A stretch of 64,000 nt of DNA from an uncultured Gammaproteobacteria bacterium. Lineage in GTDB: Bacteria > Pseudomonadota > Gammaproteobacteria > Arenicellales > JAANXG01. The position numbers and the translations under genes are program-made. Location: assembly GCA_947258785.1 (NCBI GenBank), contig CAMYJT010000008.1, positions 1-64,000 of the forward strand, read 5' to 3'. Every line of letters begins with the position of its first letter. Within the stretch, counting starts at the first letter, position 1. Below the pieces are notes generated by a model. That model saw only the letters and a program-made list of their open reading frames with translations. It was not told where the DNA came from and made no database searches. Shown here piece after piece: positions 1 through 8,721 of this stretch.

Positions 1-1733
1 CCGGCGTTGGCGCCCTCCTCGAGCAGGCGTTTGGGCAGGGTGTCGTCGGCGGCGGTCAGCCCGGCGGCCAGATTGAATTCCCGCTCCAGGTTCCACACCC
101 GCTCGCCCACCTCCAGCAGCTTGTCCGTCGTCCACTCGCCCTCGCAGGCCGCGTCGAGCTGCGGCGCCACGTCGTCCAGCGTCCAGGCAAACGATGTGAA
201 GATACAGATGCCGGCAGAATCAAACGCCGCGGTGGCGTCCTGAAACGCCTTGACCAATTCCGGCTTGCCCTCGGTGGACAGCGGATCCGTCTTCTCCGGA
301 ATCCCCAGAATCTCCGAGGCCACCGTGTAACCGCGCAAGTGACACGCCCCCCGGTTGGCGGTGGCATAGGCCAGACCCATACCCTGAATCCCGCGCGGGT
401 CGTAGGCCGGAAACTCCTGACCCTTGACCGTCATCGACAGCTCGGGACGCCCGTACTTCTCACACAGCCGTTTCGAGCCCAACCCCAGATCCTTGCCAAA
501 CCCCTCGCCCTTGGCCACCAGCTCGGCCGCGGTGGTCAGCGCCTCCGCCGAACCAAATTTGAAATCGAGACCGCCGGTGTGTTCCTGGGTGATCGCCCCC
601 TGATCGTACAACTCCATCGCCGCCGCCACCGTGGCACCAAACGAAATCGGGTCAAACCCGTCCTCGTTGCACACAAAATTGGCGTAGGTCAGCGCGTCCA
701 AATCGTCCACCCCAGTGTCCGATCCCAGCGCCCACGCCGCCTCGTATTCGAGCCCCCCGGAGTTGCCCCAGTATTCCGGCTTGTTCTGAATGGTGTAGTG
801 CGCCTGGTCAACGGTCGAAATCCGCCCGCAGGCAATGGTGCACGCAAAACACGCCGCATTGGTGGTCAGATTCGGCTGCCCGTCCGACGGGCGCGGCTCG
901 TGCATCGCCTCGCCGGAAATGTTCGACGCCCCCTCAAACTGGGTCTCCCGCATGTTCCGCGTCGGCATCGCCCCGGCCTCGTTGATCACGTTCATCAACA
1001 CCTGGGTGCCGTACTGCGGCAGCCCCTGCCCGGTCACCGCGTTCTCCCGCAACACGCGCTTGCCTTCCTCCGTCGCCTGCATAAACCGCATCGGATCCTT
1101 GACGTTGCCAACCCCCTTGGTGCCCCGGCACACCAAAGCCTTGAGCCGCTTCGATGCCATCACCGTGCCTACCCCAGAACGCCCCGCCGCCCGGTGCAGA
1201 TCGTTGATCACCGCCGCATACAAACACCCCTGCTCCGCCGAACGCCCCACACAGGAAATCCGGATCAGCGGGTCCTGGTGGGCCTGGTGCAGCAGCTTGT
1301 CCGCTTCCCACACCGATTTGCCCCAGATCTCGGTGGCGTCCAGCAGCTCGGCCTGATCATTGTGCACGTATAAATACACCGGCGTCGCCGACTGCCCCTC
1401 AACAATCACCATGTCCCAGCCCGCCATCTTCAGCTCCGCCCCGATGTACCCCCCCGAGTTGGAGCACGCCACCGCACCGGTCAACGGACTCTTGCACACC
1501 ACCGAATAACGCCCACCGGTCGAGGCCATCGTCCCGGTCAGCGGCCCCGTGGTCAGAATCAGCTTGTTGTCCGGACCCAACGCCTCGCACCGCGGGTCAA
1601 TCTCCTCACACAAATACTTCGTCGCCAAACCCCGCTGGCCCAAATACTGCTGCGCCCACTCCATGTTCAACGGCTCGTCGGTTATCGAACCCGTCGTCAA
1701 ATTCACTCGTAACACTCTGTTTGCCCACGCCAT
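1..1733 (-). CDS. aor: Aldehyde:ferredoxin oxidoreductase, tungsten/molybdenum type (partial)
   Basis: The reading frame begins at ATG 1733 behind a GGAGGAGG-type ribosome site and is still open at position 1, so the C-terminus is missing (about 577 codons present). The translation fits the AOR family throughout: an N-terminal domain with the run GPLTGTMASTGGRYSVV, and later a cysteine cluster (NAACFACTIACGR) and the run GFDPISFGA. The family oxidises aldehydes or related carbonyl compounds with a bis-pyranopterin W or Mo cofactor and a [4Fe-4S] cluster, and passes electrons to ferredoxin. The gene follows a ferredoxin and a MoeB/ThiF gene on the same strand, which fits a need for an electron acceptor and for cofactor sulfuration. 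The substrate cannot be read from the sequence. Confidence 0.9.
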   Translation of the reverse strand, partial: MAWANRVLRVNLTTGSITDEPLNMEWAQQYLGQRGLATKYLCEEIDPRCEALGPDNKLILTTGPLTGTMASTGGRYSVVCKSPLTGAVACSNSGGYIGAELKMAGWDMVIVEGQSATPVYLYVHNDQAELLDATEIWGKSVWEADKLLHQAHQDPLIRISCVGRSAEQGCLYAAVINDLHRAAGRSGVGTVMASKRLKALVCRGTKGVGNVKDPMRFMQATEEGKRVLRENAVTGQGLPQYGTQVLMNVINEAGAMPTRNMRETQFEGASNISGEAMHEPRPSDGQPNLTTNAACFACTIACGRISTVDQAHYTIQNKPEYWGNSGGLEYEAAWALGSDTGVDDLDALTYANFVCNEDGFDPISFGATVAAAMELYDQGAITQEHTGGLDFKFGSAEALTTAAELVAKGEGFGKDLGLGSKRLCEKYGRPELSMTVKGQEFPAYDPRGIQGMGLAYATANRGACHLRGYTVASEILGIPEKTDPLSTEGKPELVKAFQDATAAFDSAGICIFTSFAWTLDDVAPQLDAACEGEWTTDKLLEVGERVWNLEREFNLAAGLTAADDTLPKRLLEEGANA

Positions 1734-1749
1734 CTCGTCCTCCTCCGGC

Positions 1750-2037
1750 CTATCGCGCCTGACCAAAACTCTGAACGTCCTTCGCCACCGGCGCGTTGAA
1801 ACTCGCCGTCCCCGCCTGACTCTGCTGCGCCCACGCCCGCATCCGCTCCAAACCCGTGTGATCCATGTCCACGTACGTGATCGCCCCAGTCGGGCACGCC
1901 TTGGCGCACCACGGGTCTCCACCGCACAGATCACACTTGATCACCTTGCCAGTGGCCTCGTTCTCATACGAACAGGCCATTTCGCATTGTAAACAACCGG
2001 TACACTTCTCCGGCTCTAGCTGTAACGCTCGCAGCAT
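1750..2037 (-). CDS. Short [4Fe-4S] ferredoxin, apparently internally deleted AOR partner
   Basis: A 95-residue protein with cysteines C12, C15, C18 and C22 in the N-terminal motif and C35, C38, C44 and C48 in a CDLCGGDPWCAKACP motif. From memory of the family, AOR-linked ferredoxins are about 150-160 residues with four cysteine motifs. Here the first motif (ending SYENE) runs straight into the last (starting ATGKVIKCDLC), so the two middle motifs are absent while the frame stays open. The eight remaining cysteines could still form two clusters. It ends 17 bases before the AOR start and has a strong AGGAGGAG ribosome site, so it is probably co-translated as the electron acceptor. The loss could be natural or an assembly collapse. 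Confidence 0.85.
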   Translation of the reverse strand: MLRALQLEPEKCTGCLQCEMACSYENEATGKVIKCDLCGGDPWCAKACPTGAITYVDMDHTGLERMRAWAQQSQAGTASFNAPVAKDVQSFGQAR

Positions 2038-2161
2038 GCTCTCCTCCTTTACGGTGATGTTGGCTCGTTGGGCGGCGGCCGATCCATCTTTCGCGCTTTA
2101 TTCACCTTTGTAATCCGCCAGGTGATCCGCCGCCCAAATAACCCGAACTACAACTAATCTA

Positions 2162-2974
2162 TCATATCTTGCCCCCGGTCCCGACGCCGCACACCTTACA
2201 ATTCGGATCCTTCTTCATCCGGACGCAGTTCCACTCCATCGTGCGAGCATCCAACAGCAGCAATCGACCGCACAGGGTTTCCCCGAATCCCACCAGCAGC
2301 TTGATCACTTCGGTCGCCTGCACACAGCCGATGATACCGGCGACCGGGGCCAGCACGCCGGTTTCGGCACAATTTTCCCAGCTGGATCGCTGCGCGGGGT
2401 CGCCGGCGGTTTCGGCGATATCTCGGTATAAGCAGTTGTAGCAGGGGCTGTCCGGCTGGTCGTGGCGGTACACCGATATCTGTCCCTCCAGGCGTACGAC
2501 GGCGCCCGACACCAACGGCTTCTCCGCCGCCCGGCACGCCCGATTAATCGCAAATCTGGCTTGAAAATTGTCGGTGCCGTCGACTACGACATCGACACCG
2601 CGCGCTTCGCGGACCAGGTCGGACTCGTCCAACAAGCGGTTGCAAACGGTGATCCGGACATCTGGATTCAACGCTTTGAGCGCCGCACGGGCGGAATCGA
2701 CCTTCTCCTCGCCGACACTCTTCGATGTGTGTACGATCTGCCGCTGCAGATTCGACAGCTCAACGCGGTCCGGATCGACCAACACCAGGTGCCCCACCCC
2801 ACTGGCGGCCAGATAAATCGACACCGGCGACCCGAGCCCGCCGAGTCCCAGGACCAGGACCCGTGAGTTCAGCAACCGCGACTGACCGCCGACGTCGATA
2901 TCCGACAGAAATATCTGCCGGCTGTAGCGAAGCAGTTGATCGTCGTTGAGAGACAACGGGTCCGCGGTTCTCAA
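2162..2974 (-). CDS. MoeB/ThiF/HesA-family sulfur-carrier adenylyltransferase
   Basis: An E1-like enzyme that adenylates the C-terminal glycine of a MoaD- or ThiS-type sulfur carrier. Visible motifs are YSRQIFL near the N-terminus, the nucleotide loop GLGGLGSP, the LSNLQRQ segment, DGTDNF, and two zinc CxxC pairs (CYNC and CKVC). The open frame extends upstream to 3094, but that part lies in another frame of the DUF1244 gene, so I chose the TTG at 2974 with a GAGCGAGG-like site. The start is uncertain. Placed in front of an AOR gene it could serve pyranopterin synthesis, but MoeB, ThiF and HesA roles cannot be told apart here. Confidence 0.85.
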   Translation of the reverse strand: MRTADPLSLNDDQLLRYSRQIFLSDIDVGGQSRLLNSRVLVLGLGGLGSPVSIYLAASGVGHLVLVDPDRVELSNLQRQIVHTSKSVGEEKVDSARAALKALNPDVRITVCNRLLDESDLVREARGVDVVVDGTDNFQARFAINRACRAAEKPLVSGAVVRLEGQISVYRHDQPDSPCYNCLYRDIAETAGDPAQRSSWENCAETGVLAPVAGIIGCVQATEVIKLLVGFGETLCGRLLLLDARTMEWNCVRMKKDPNCKVCGVGTGGKI

Positions 2975-2993
2975 GCTGAAAACCTCGCTCGCG

Positions 2994-3314
2994 TCAGTCG
3001 GTGGCCTTTTGTTGCGACCGCTCGAACGCCGCCAGCTGTTCTGGCGTCGCCTCTTTGGAGTGTCGCTGCTTGTACTTGGAATACGGCATGCCATAGACGA
3101 TCTCGCGGGCCTGATCGTAATCGATAACGATCCCCCGTTCGGCGGCCGCGGAACGATACCACTTGGACAGGCAATTGCGGCAAAAGTAGGCGAGGTTCAT
3201 GAGGTCGATGTTCTGTACTTCGGGGTATTTGCGCAGGTGCTCGATGAGCTTGCGGTAGACAGCGGCCTCGATGTCCTCCCGCATCGCATCGACGATTTTC
3301 GGTGTGTCTGCCAT
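2994..3314 (-). CDS. DUF1244 family protein
   Basis: A 106-residue protein matching the DUF1244 family of proteobacteria in the runs VQNIDLMNLAYFCRNCLSKW and YDQAREIVYGMPY. The family's function is not established. C46 and C49 (FCRNCL) form a conserved CxxC that might bind metal, which is inference. The gene lies between the response regulator and the MoeB-like gene on the same strand, about 20 bases before the latter. Confidence 0.85.
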   Translation of the reverse strand: MADTPKIVDAMREDIEAAVYRKLIEHLRKYPEVQNIDLMNLAYFCRNCLSKWYRSAAAERGIVIDYDQAREIVYGMPYSKYKQRHSKEATPEQLAAFERSQQKATD

Positions 3315-3380
3315 GGGCGTATCCCTAAGCTCGGGGTAACCGTGAGAGGATTGTTTTACTCCCCGGGCTCAAGGAAGTCT

Positions 3381-3430
3381 AGCCCGAATGTTGCAGCAAT
3401 GAGCCCGGATGATAGCGAGCGGCGCCGGAG
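3381..3430. repeat. Diverged copy of a dispersed intergenic repeat end
   Basis: The stretch beginning CTAGCCCGAATGTTGCAGC and running through GAGCCCGGATGATAGCGAG resembles the repeat end seen at 41121-41230 and 58940-58989 (consensus CTAGCCCGCATATTGC...CCCGGATGATGGCGAAGG). It fills most of the gap between the DUF1244 start and the response-regulator stop. It is the most diverged of the copies, so support is moderate. Confidence 0.5.
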
Positions 3431-3432
3431 GC

Positions 3433-4083
3433 TCAGGGTTTTTGACTCAGCCCCTGCTCGACCGCCATCACCGCGGCCTCGACCCGGGAATGCACCTCGA
3501 GTTTGCGTAAGATGGATTTCACGTGCAATTTGACGGTGCCGTCGGAAATACCCAGATGGCGGGCGATGACTTTGTTACTCTGCCCCTCCGACAGGTGGCA
3601 CAGTATCTCCCGCTCCCGGGGCGTTAAGTCGTCGAACGGTGACGGCGAATGTTCGATGGCACCCATGTCTCCTTGTTGGATGACCCTGGCCAGGACACCG
3701 GTGAGACCTGGCGCTACGACGGTTTCTCCGTTCACGACCCCGCGCAAGGCGACCACCAAATCGTCCGGCTCCATTTCCTTCAACAGATAGCCCTGCGCCC
3801 CGCACCGCAGGGATTCCACCAGATCACGCTCATCGCTGCTGGTGGTCAGCATTACGACCGGAGTTTCCACGCCATGCTCGCGCAGTCGGCGCAGCACCTC
3901 CATACCGTTTAATTTCGGCATCCGCAAATCGAGCAGAATGATGTCCACGTCGACCTGTGTGGCAAGCCGGAGTCCCTCGTCACCATCACCGGTTTTCGCA
4001 GCTACCTCGATGCCTCGGCGTTCGAGCAACCCCTCCAGCCCGACCCTGAACAGCGCATGATCGTCGATTAACAGTACTTTCAT
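3433..4083 (-). CDS. NarL/LuxR-type two-component response regulator
   Basis: A 216-residue regulator. The N-terminal receiver begins MKVLLIDDHALFRVG, with acidic D7/D8, probable phospho-acceptor D52 in LLDLRMP, and K102 in YLLKEME. The C-terminal helix-turn-helix (LTPREREILCHLSEG, then NKVIARHLGISDGTVKLHV) is of the NarL/FixJ type. The start lies 3 bases after the stop of the sensor kinase gene, so the pair is surely co-transcribed. Regulators of this class bind paired heptamers. A 7-2-7 inverted site lies upstream of dsrA at 18424-18439 and a near copy upstream of dsrS, which makes dsr control its likely job (inference). Confidence 0.93.
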   Translation of the reverse strand: MKVLLIDDHALFRVGLEGLLERRGIEVAAKTGDGDEGLRLATQVDVDIILLDLRMPKLNGMEVLRRLREHGVETPVVMLTTSSDERDLVESLRCGAQGYLLKEMEPDDLVVALRGVVNGETVVAPGLTGVLARVIQQGDMGAIEHSPSPFDDLTPREREILCHLSEGQSNKVIARHLGISDGTVKLHVKSILRKLEVHSRVEAAVMAVEQGLSQKP

Positions 4084-4086
4084 GGA

Positions 4087-5586
4087 TTAAAATGCCGCAC
4101 TGTTCAGCGCCATCGAGTGTTCATTCTCGGGGACCTGAAAGGTCAACAAGACCCTTGTACCCTCATTGTATTCACTCTCAACCTTGAGCGTACCTCCCAA
4201 CTGCGCCGCCCGTTCCTGCATGATTTTCAGGCCGAGCTGCTCACCCCGCGCCGCGGGTGGCGTGCGGTGTTTGCGGACGCCGATTCCATCGTCTTCAACC
4301 AGGACGCGATGGTTGCCGTCTGGACCGCTCCGCAACATGACCCGCACGGTATTCGCGCGACTGTGCTTGCGAATATTGGTCAACGCTTCCTGAACGATGC
4401 GGATTACTTCGCGTTCGTGTTCCTCGGAAAGTTTGACGCCTTCCCAATTGTTCTGCAGGAAAATCGCCATACCGGTTTCGAGTTTTAGCCGGTTGACCAT
4501 TTTTTCCACCGCCGGTACCAGACCCTGCGACTCGACCGGTGCGCGGAACCGGAAGATCAACTCCCTCAGTTCGCTGTGCGCCTCATCGAGGCTGCTCTCG
4601 ACCCGTTCCATTTCCTGCCAGATGGCTGACTCGTCGTTTTGATGCAGGGTCTCATCCAGGACCCGTACCTGGAACCGCAGACTCGCCAGGGTCTGGGCCA
4701 ATGAATCGTGTAACTCGTTGGCAAGCCGCGTGCGCTCCTCCATCCGCGACAAACGCTCCCGCTCGGGATCGAGGCCATGCCGCTCCACTGCAATGCCAAG
4801 GTAGCGGCCGATGCTGGTTAACAATTTCTTGGTGTCCTCCGCTTCGACGAAGTTCTCGCTATCCATATACAGGTCGATGACGCCGTGGGTACGGTTTCGG
4901 TATTGTAATGGGACCGAAATCAGGTTCAGGTGCTTGAAAAACGCTACTTCTTCGAGGCCACCGTGCTCGCCGGTGTCGATGGTGTGTGCGCTGAGCGTGT
5001 ATTGTTGCTTCAACTCAACGACGTCCTGGTCGGTGCCGATGTGCGCCACCAGCCGTAACTGACCGTCTTTGCCGACCAATCGGGCGCTGCCGGCGTGGGC
5101 CCCCATGGTCTCCTTGAGCACGCGGATAGACCGGGACAACAAATCGTCGAGGTCGTGGGCGACGTTAATGCTGGCGGCGAAATCATACAGCAGCTCGAGC
5201 GAGCGCGCCTGCTGCCTCAGACGCAGGTCGCTTTCCCGAGACAAGCGGGCCAATTGATCGACGAGATCATTCAGGTCCGCGGCAAGCCGGCCCCAGGTCC
5301 CACGCCCGAGTGTGTGCATAGGGGTGGCTGCCACGCCGGCCGCGCGCCGATCGTTCAACCACTGCCGGCAGGATTCCAGGGGCCGCAACAGGTCGTCGTC
5401 GATTCGACGGCCGGCAAGCCAGACGGCAGCCCCGGCCACGACCAGCAGCCCGGTCTGCACCAGCCAGAGCCAGCCGGCGTTACCGGGATCCCGGTACATC
5501 CAGTATCCACAACCCGCTGACGCCGCGAATACCGTGGCCAACACCGCCGACGCGCCGGTTATCCGCTTCCGGTAGTGATCACGCAT
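4087..5586 (-). CDS. NarX-like sensor histidine kinase with GAF domain
   Basis: From ATG 5586 (AAGGAG site upstream) it is 499 residues. Two membrane helices near residues 10-29 and 39-59 enclose a loop of only about ten residues, so there is no NarX-type periplasmic nitrate-sensing domain. A HAMP-like linker, a GAF-like domain (about 130-270), a HisKA_3 dimerisation domain with phospho-acceptor H293 in ELHDSLAQTL, and an ATPase domain (EALTNIRKHS, then VEDDGIGV) follow. Signal input is therefore probably cytoplasmic or membrane-borne, perhaps redox or a sulfur intermediate (inference). It sits behind dsrR and before its cognate regulator. A longer start at 5640 is possible but adds an unlikely N-terminal tail. 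Confidence 0.9.
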   Translation of the reverse strand: MRDHYRKRITGASAVLATVFAASAGCGYWMYRDPGNAGWLWLVQTGLLVVAGAAVWLAGRRIDDDLLRPLESCRQWLNDRRAAGVAATPMHTLGRGTWGRLAADLNDLVDQLARLSRESDLRLRQQARSLELLYDFAASINVAHDLDDLLSRSIRVLKETMGAHAGSARLVGKDGQLRLVAHIGTDQDVVELKQQYTLSAHTIDTGEHGGLEEVAFFKHLNLISVPLQYRNRTHGVIDLYMDSENFVEAEDTKKLLTSIGRYLGIAVERHGLDPERERLSRMEERTRLANELHDSLAQTLASLRFQVRVLDETLHQNDESAIWQEMERVESSLDEAHSELRELIFRFRAPVESQGLVPAVEKMVNRLKLETGMAIFLQNNWEGVKLSEEHEREVIRIVQEALTNIRKHSRANTVRVMLRSGPDGNHRVLVEDDGIGVRKHRTPPAARGEQLGLKIMQERAAQLGGTLKVESEYNEGTRVLLTFQVPENEHSMALNSAAF

Positions 5587-5697
5587 GCACCGATGGGCTC
5601 CTTCGTACGAGCGGCGCCTTGTTGCACCGCAATAAATCAATGCTGATCGTGAGGATTATACCGTCGCGCCGAGTCGACGCGATACGTGGACTGCCGA

Positions 5698-6012
5698 TTA
5701 CTCGGTCGGCGGGATGTAGTGGGGGTCGTTCGGATTCAAAAAAATGAATTCTGACTGGCCGGATTGCAGTTCCACAAAATCCACGGTCATCCCATCCACC
5801 AGAGCGATGCTCGTCGGCGCCACGACGATACTGACGCCAAGGGCGTCGACCTGGCTGTCGGTGTCCTGCTCGTCGTCGAAACCCATGGCGTACTCAATGG
5901 AACCGTCCTGCTGCCGTTTCGCGGCCACGCGCAGCGCCATTCCTTCTGTACCGCTTTGTTTCGCGGCGGCCCGAATCTGGCCCGCCGCCGCTTCTGTGAC
6001 CTTAATCTTCAT
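5698..6012 (-). CDS. dsrR: DsrR, IscA-like protein without cluster cysteines
   Basis: A 104-residue A-type scaffold homologue (MKIKVTEAAAGQIRAAAKQ ... FIFLNPNDPHYIPP). The three cysteines that bind iron-sulfur clusters in IscA are all missing: the segment MGFDDEQDTD has none and the tail has none. This is the known DsrR hallmark. DsrR of Allochromatium vinosum is reported to influence dsr expression after transcription. It follows dsrN with a 24-base gap and is the last classical dsr gene of this operon. Confidence 0.93.
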   Translation of the reverse strand: MKIKVTEAAAGQIRAAAKQSGTEGMALRVAAKRQQDGSIEYAMGFDDEQDTDSQVDALGVSIVVAPTSIALVDGMTVDFVELQSGQSEFIFLNPNDPHYIPPTE

Positions 6013-6036
6013 CTTCTGCTCCGCTGCTTGATGACA

Positions 6037-7410
6037 TCAGTGCGCGCATTGCGCCACAAACTCGACAAATCGCTGCGTCCAGAGCACCGGATCTATGCTG
6101 CGCAGGTGGGCATAGCTGGCGATCACGTTTCGATAGATCAAGCCGTCGTACTCACCGTCGATGCCGCTCCCCCGCCGCACCCGGTAGGCGTAGCGGCGGG
6201 GCGCATCGAGATTCTCGACGCGGGAATAGTGGAACTCGTGGGCGCGAATAGTCTCGTGACCCCCGGCAATTATTGAGCCCCACGGAGAATCACCGGTTTC
6301 GGCGAGTCTCACGTAGCCGCGACCCACCGGTTGCTCGTGCATGGTCACGTCCAATGGCAGCGCGCCGACCATTTCACACTCGCGCTGCCGCCAACGCAAC
6401 CGCCGGCCCAGGTACATCAGCCCCCCGCATTCGGCGTACACCGGTCCGCCGTCCTTGACGAATCGTAACACGTCCCGGCGCAGCGACCGATTCGACTGCA
6501 GGCGCTCCATCTGGGTCTCCGGAAATCCACCGCCCAGGAACAAACCGTCGACATCGGGTAACCGTTCATCGTTCAGACTGTCAAAGAACACCAATGCGGC
6601 GCCGGCGTTCTCCAGGGCCTCCAGATCGTCGGGATAATAAAATCCGAACGCCGCATCCCGGGGAATACCGATGCGCACCGTGCACGTCTTGGGGGCCGCC
6701 GTGGACGGCGCGGCGGCCCGCGGCAAGACAGCGCCGTCGGCGATCCGCGTGACGTGGTCGAGGTCGACGCCGGCCGCGACGGCGCGCCGTATCCGCACAA
6801 GTTTGTCGGCAGCGTGACGGCTCTCGTTGCCCGGCACCAGACCCAGATGCCGCTCTTCGATGGTCAGCCGCCCGTCATTCGGTATCGCACCAACCACCGG
6901 CACGTCGGTGTATTCACTCAAGGCGGCACGCAATTTAGCCTCATGGCGGGACCCGCCCACTCGATTCAGTATGACCCCGGCCAGGTTGACTTTAGGGCCG
7001 AACGCCTGGTAGCCCAGCACCAGTGGGGCGATGCCCCGGGTCATCCCGCGGGTATCCAGCGTCAGCAACACCGGCGCCTGAAGCAGCCCGGCCAGCGCGG
7101 CGTTGCTGTCCCGCCCGTGCAGGTCGGTGCCGTCAAACAGACCCTTGTTGCCTTCGATGACGGCCAGCTGCGCGCCGGCGGTGCGGGCGTTCACCAAGGC
7201 GCTGATCTGGCCGTTGCTCATGGTGTGAAAATCGAGGTTGTAGCAGGTCCGGCCGGCGGCCAGCGACAACCAGATGGGATCGATGTAGTCGGGACCCTTT
7301 TTGAAGGGCTGGACCTGGCGGCCTGCGGACATCAGCGCCGCGCACAAACCGAGGGTAATGGTGGTTTTGCCGGACGACTTATGCGCCGCCGCAATGTAGA
7401 GTTGTGCCAT
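6037..7410 (-). CDS. dsrN: DsrN, siroheme amidation enzyme (CobB/CbiA-like)
   Basis: A 457-residue protein with a P-loop ATPase domain at the N-terminus (AHKSSGKTTITLGL) and a type-1 glutamine amidotransferase domain at the C-terminus (FLGGGFPET, then the nucleophile in YAECGGLMYLG). It is homologous to cobyrinic acid a,c-diamide synthase. In dsr clusters the enzyme amidates siroheme to the siro(haem)amide used by DsrAB, with glutamine and ATP. It lies between dsrP and dsrR, as in Allochromatium vinosum. Cobalamin synthesis is an alternative, but the position makes DsrN clear. Confidence 0.95.
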   Translation of the reverse strand: MAQLYIAAAHKSSGKTTITLGLCAALMSAGRQVQPFKKGPDYIDPIWLSLAAGRTCYNLDFHTMSNGQISALVNARTAGAQLAVIEGNKGLFDGTDLHGRDSNAALAGLLQAPVLLTLDTRGMTRGIAPLVLGYQAFGPKVNLAGVILNRVGGSRHEAKLRAALSEYTDVPVVGAIPNDGRLTIEERHLGLVPGNESRHAADKLVRIRRAVAAGVDLDHVTRIADGAVLPRAAAPSTAAPKTCTVRIGIPRDAAFGFYYPDDLEALENAGAALVFFDSLNDERLPDVDGLFLGGGFPETQMERLQSNRSLRRDVLRFVKDGGPVYAECGGLMYLGRRLRWRQRECEMVGALPLDVTMHEQPVGRGYVRLAETGDSPWGSIIAGGHETIRAHEFHYSRVENLDAPRRYAYRVRRGSGIDGEYDGLIYRNVIASYAHLRSIDPVLWTQRFVEFVAQCAH

Positions 7411-7466
7411 CGTAGGACATGTGCGCTGCCCACTGGGGCTTCCCCGGTGGTTGAGCGATCGCGGCC

Positions 7467-8705
7467 TTAACGCGCTGTGCTGGCGGCTGCGGCGGTGGGT
7501 GCGTCTTCACCGTGCGGCGCGCTGTCCGGGAGCTGTTCCGGCAGAAACGGCAGAACACGCATGGCAATGACTGCAATGAGCAGAGACAGAGCGATGCCGC
7601 CGACGCCGAGCAATAGCTCCGGCAGACTCGGCACGTAGGCGTGCACGACCCCATCGAAGAACGTGCTCGTTTCCTCCATCCCCGGAAACAATACCAAGGG
7701 ATAGGCTTGACCGCCGATGATGATCACGTACACCTGGGCCAGTCCGCCGACGATCACCAGCGAAGCCGCCAGTACGATCGCGGCGCGCGAGCGGCTGACC
7801 GTCGGAGAAAACAAAATGAGCAATGGAACAAGACCGCCGAGCACCACTTGAATCAGCCAGAACACCGCGGTATATACGCCGCCGTCCAGCAAAAGGAACC
7901 GCTCCACGCCGTGGTGCTCGGTGGCGTACAGATTGGTCAAGTGAAACGCAACGGTAAGGTACAGCACCGCGGCCACAAAAATAGCCAGCAGGTTTTTCAG
8001 GCGGCGCAGGATGTCGTCCCCGAGCGGGCGGCTGGTCCATTGAAAGGTAGCAACCAGTACCACGAGAAATATCGCCGTACCGAAAGACAAGGACATGACG
8101 ATGAACATCGGCGCCATAATCGCCGCATCATAAGCCTGTCGGGCAACCAGAAAACCAAAGATCGATCCGGTACCGGTAGTGAGCACGAAGCGCCAGATAA
8201 ACGCGACGATACCGGCGGGTTTGCTGTATTTGTTCATGCGCGGCTCGAACATCATCCACAGGTAGACGGCGACCACCAGCAAGAAACCCACATACAAAAA
8301 GATGTTCCAGGCAAATATGGATTTAAAATTGTAATAGGTCATCGCCACAACCAACCGTTCCGGCCGGCCCAGATCGAGCACCAACACGATCAGTCCGCCA
8401 ACCAGCAAAGCGATGGACAGCAACCCGGATAAACGGGCCAGCGGTTTATATTCCGGCTTGCCGAACGCAGAGGAGATTGACGCAACGTTCAGAATCCCCG
8501 ATGCGGCGACGATTAAGAACACCGCGAACACATGAGGTGTGCCCCAGACGATCTGATTTGTCATCCCGGTAACATAGTGCCCGTTGACTTCCATGTAATG
8601 TGCGGCGGCATAACCGATGGCGGTCACGGCAGCGAGAGCGATGAACAGCAACCAGTATCCGGCGCTCTTGCCAGCCAGAGTCTGATATCGGATCGGCACC
8701 ATCAA
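7467..8705 (-). CDS. dsrP: DsrP, NrfD/PsrC-like membrane subunit of DsrMKJOP
   Basis: A 412-residue integral membrane protein with about ten hydrophobic segments beginning at residues 15-37 (YWLLFIALAAVTAIGYAAA). It belongs to the NrfD/PsrC family of quinone-interacting subunits. In the DsrMKJOP complex it takes part in electron exchange between the periplasmic subunits DsrJ and DsrO and the quinone pool. It starts 16 bases after dsrO. The start is ambiguous by one codon, since two ATGs are adjacent. Confidence 0.95.
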   Translation of the reverse strand: MMVPIRYQTLAGKSAGYWLLFIALAAVTAIGYAAAHYMEVNGHYVTGMTNQIVWGTPHVFAVFLIVAASGILNVASISSAFGKPEYKPLARLSGLLSIALLVGGLIVLVLDLGRPERLVVAMTYYNFKSIFAWNIFLYVGFLLVVAVYLWMMFEPRMNKYSKPAGIVAFIWRFVLTTGTGSIFGFLVARQAYDAAIMAPMFIVMSLSFGTAIFLVVLVATFQWTSRPLGDDILRRLKNLLAIFVAAVLYLTVAFHLTNLYATEHHGVERFLLLDGGVYTAVFWLIQVVLGGLVPLLILFSPTVSRSRAAIVLAASLVIVGGLAQVYVIIIGGQAYPLVLFPGMEETSTFFDGVVHAYVPSLPELLLGVGGIALSLLIAVIAMRVLPFLPEQLPDSAPHGEDAPTAAAASTAR

Positions 8706-8721
8706 GCAGTGACTCCTGTAG

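Noticed and set aside
339-1373. 344-codon plus-strand frame at the left edge
   Set aside because: It lies opposite the AOR gene, whose minus-strand translation matches the family along its whole length.
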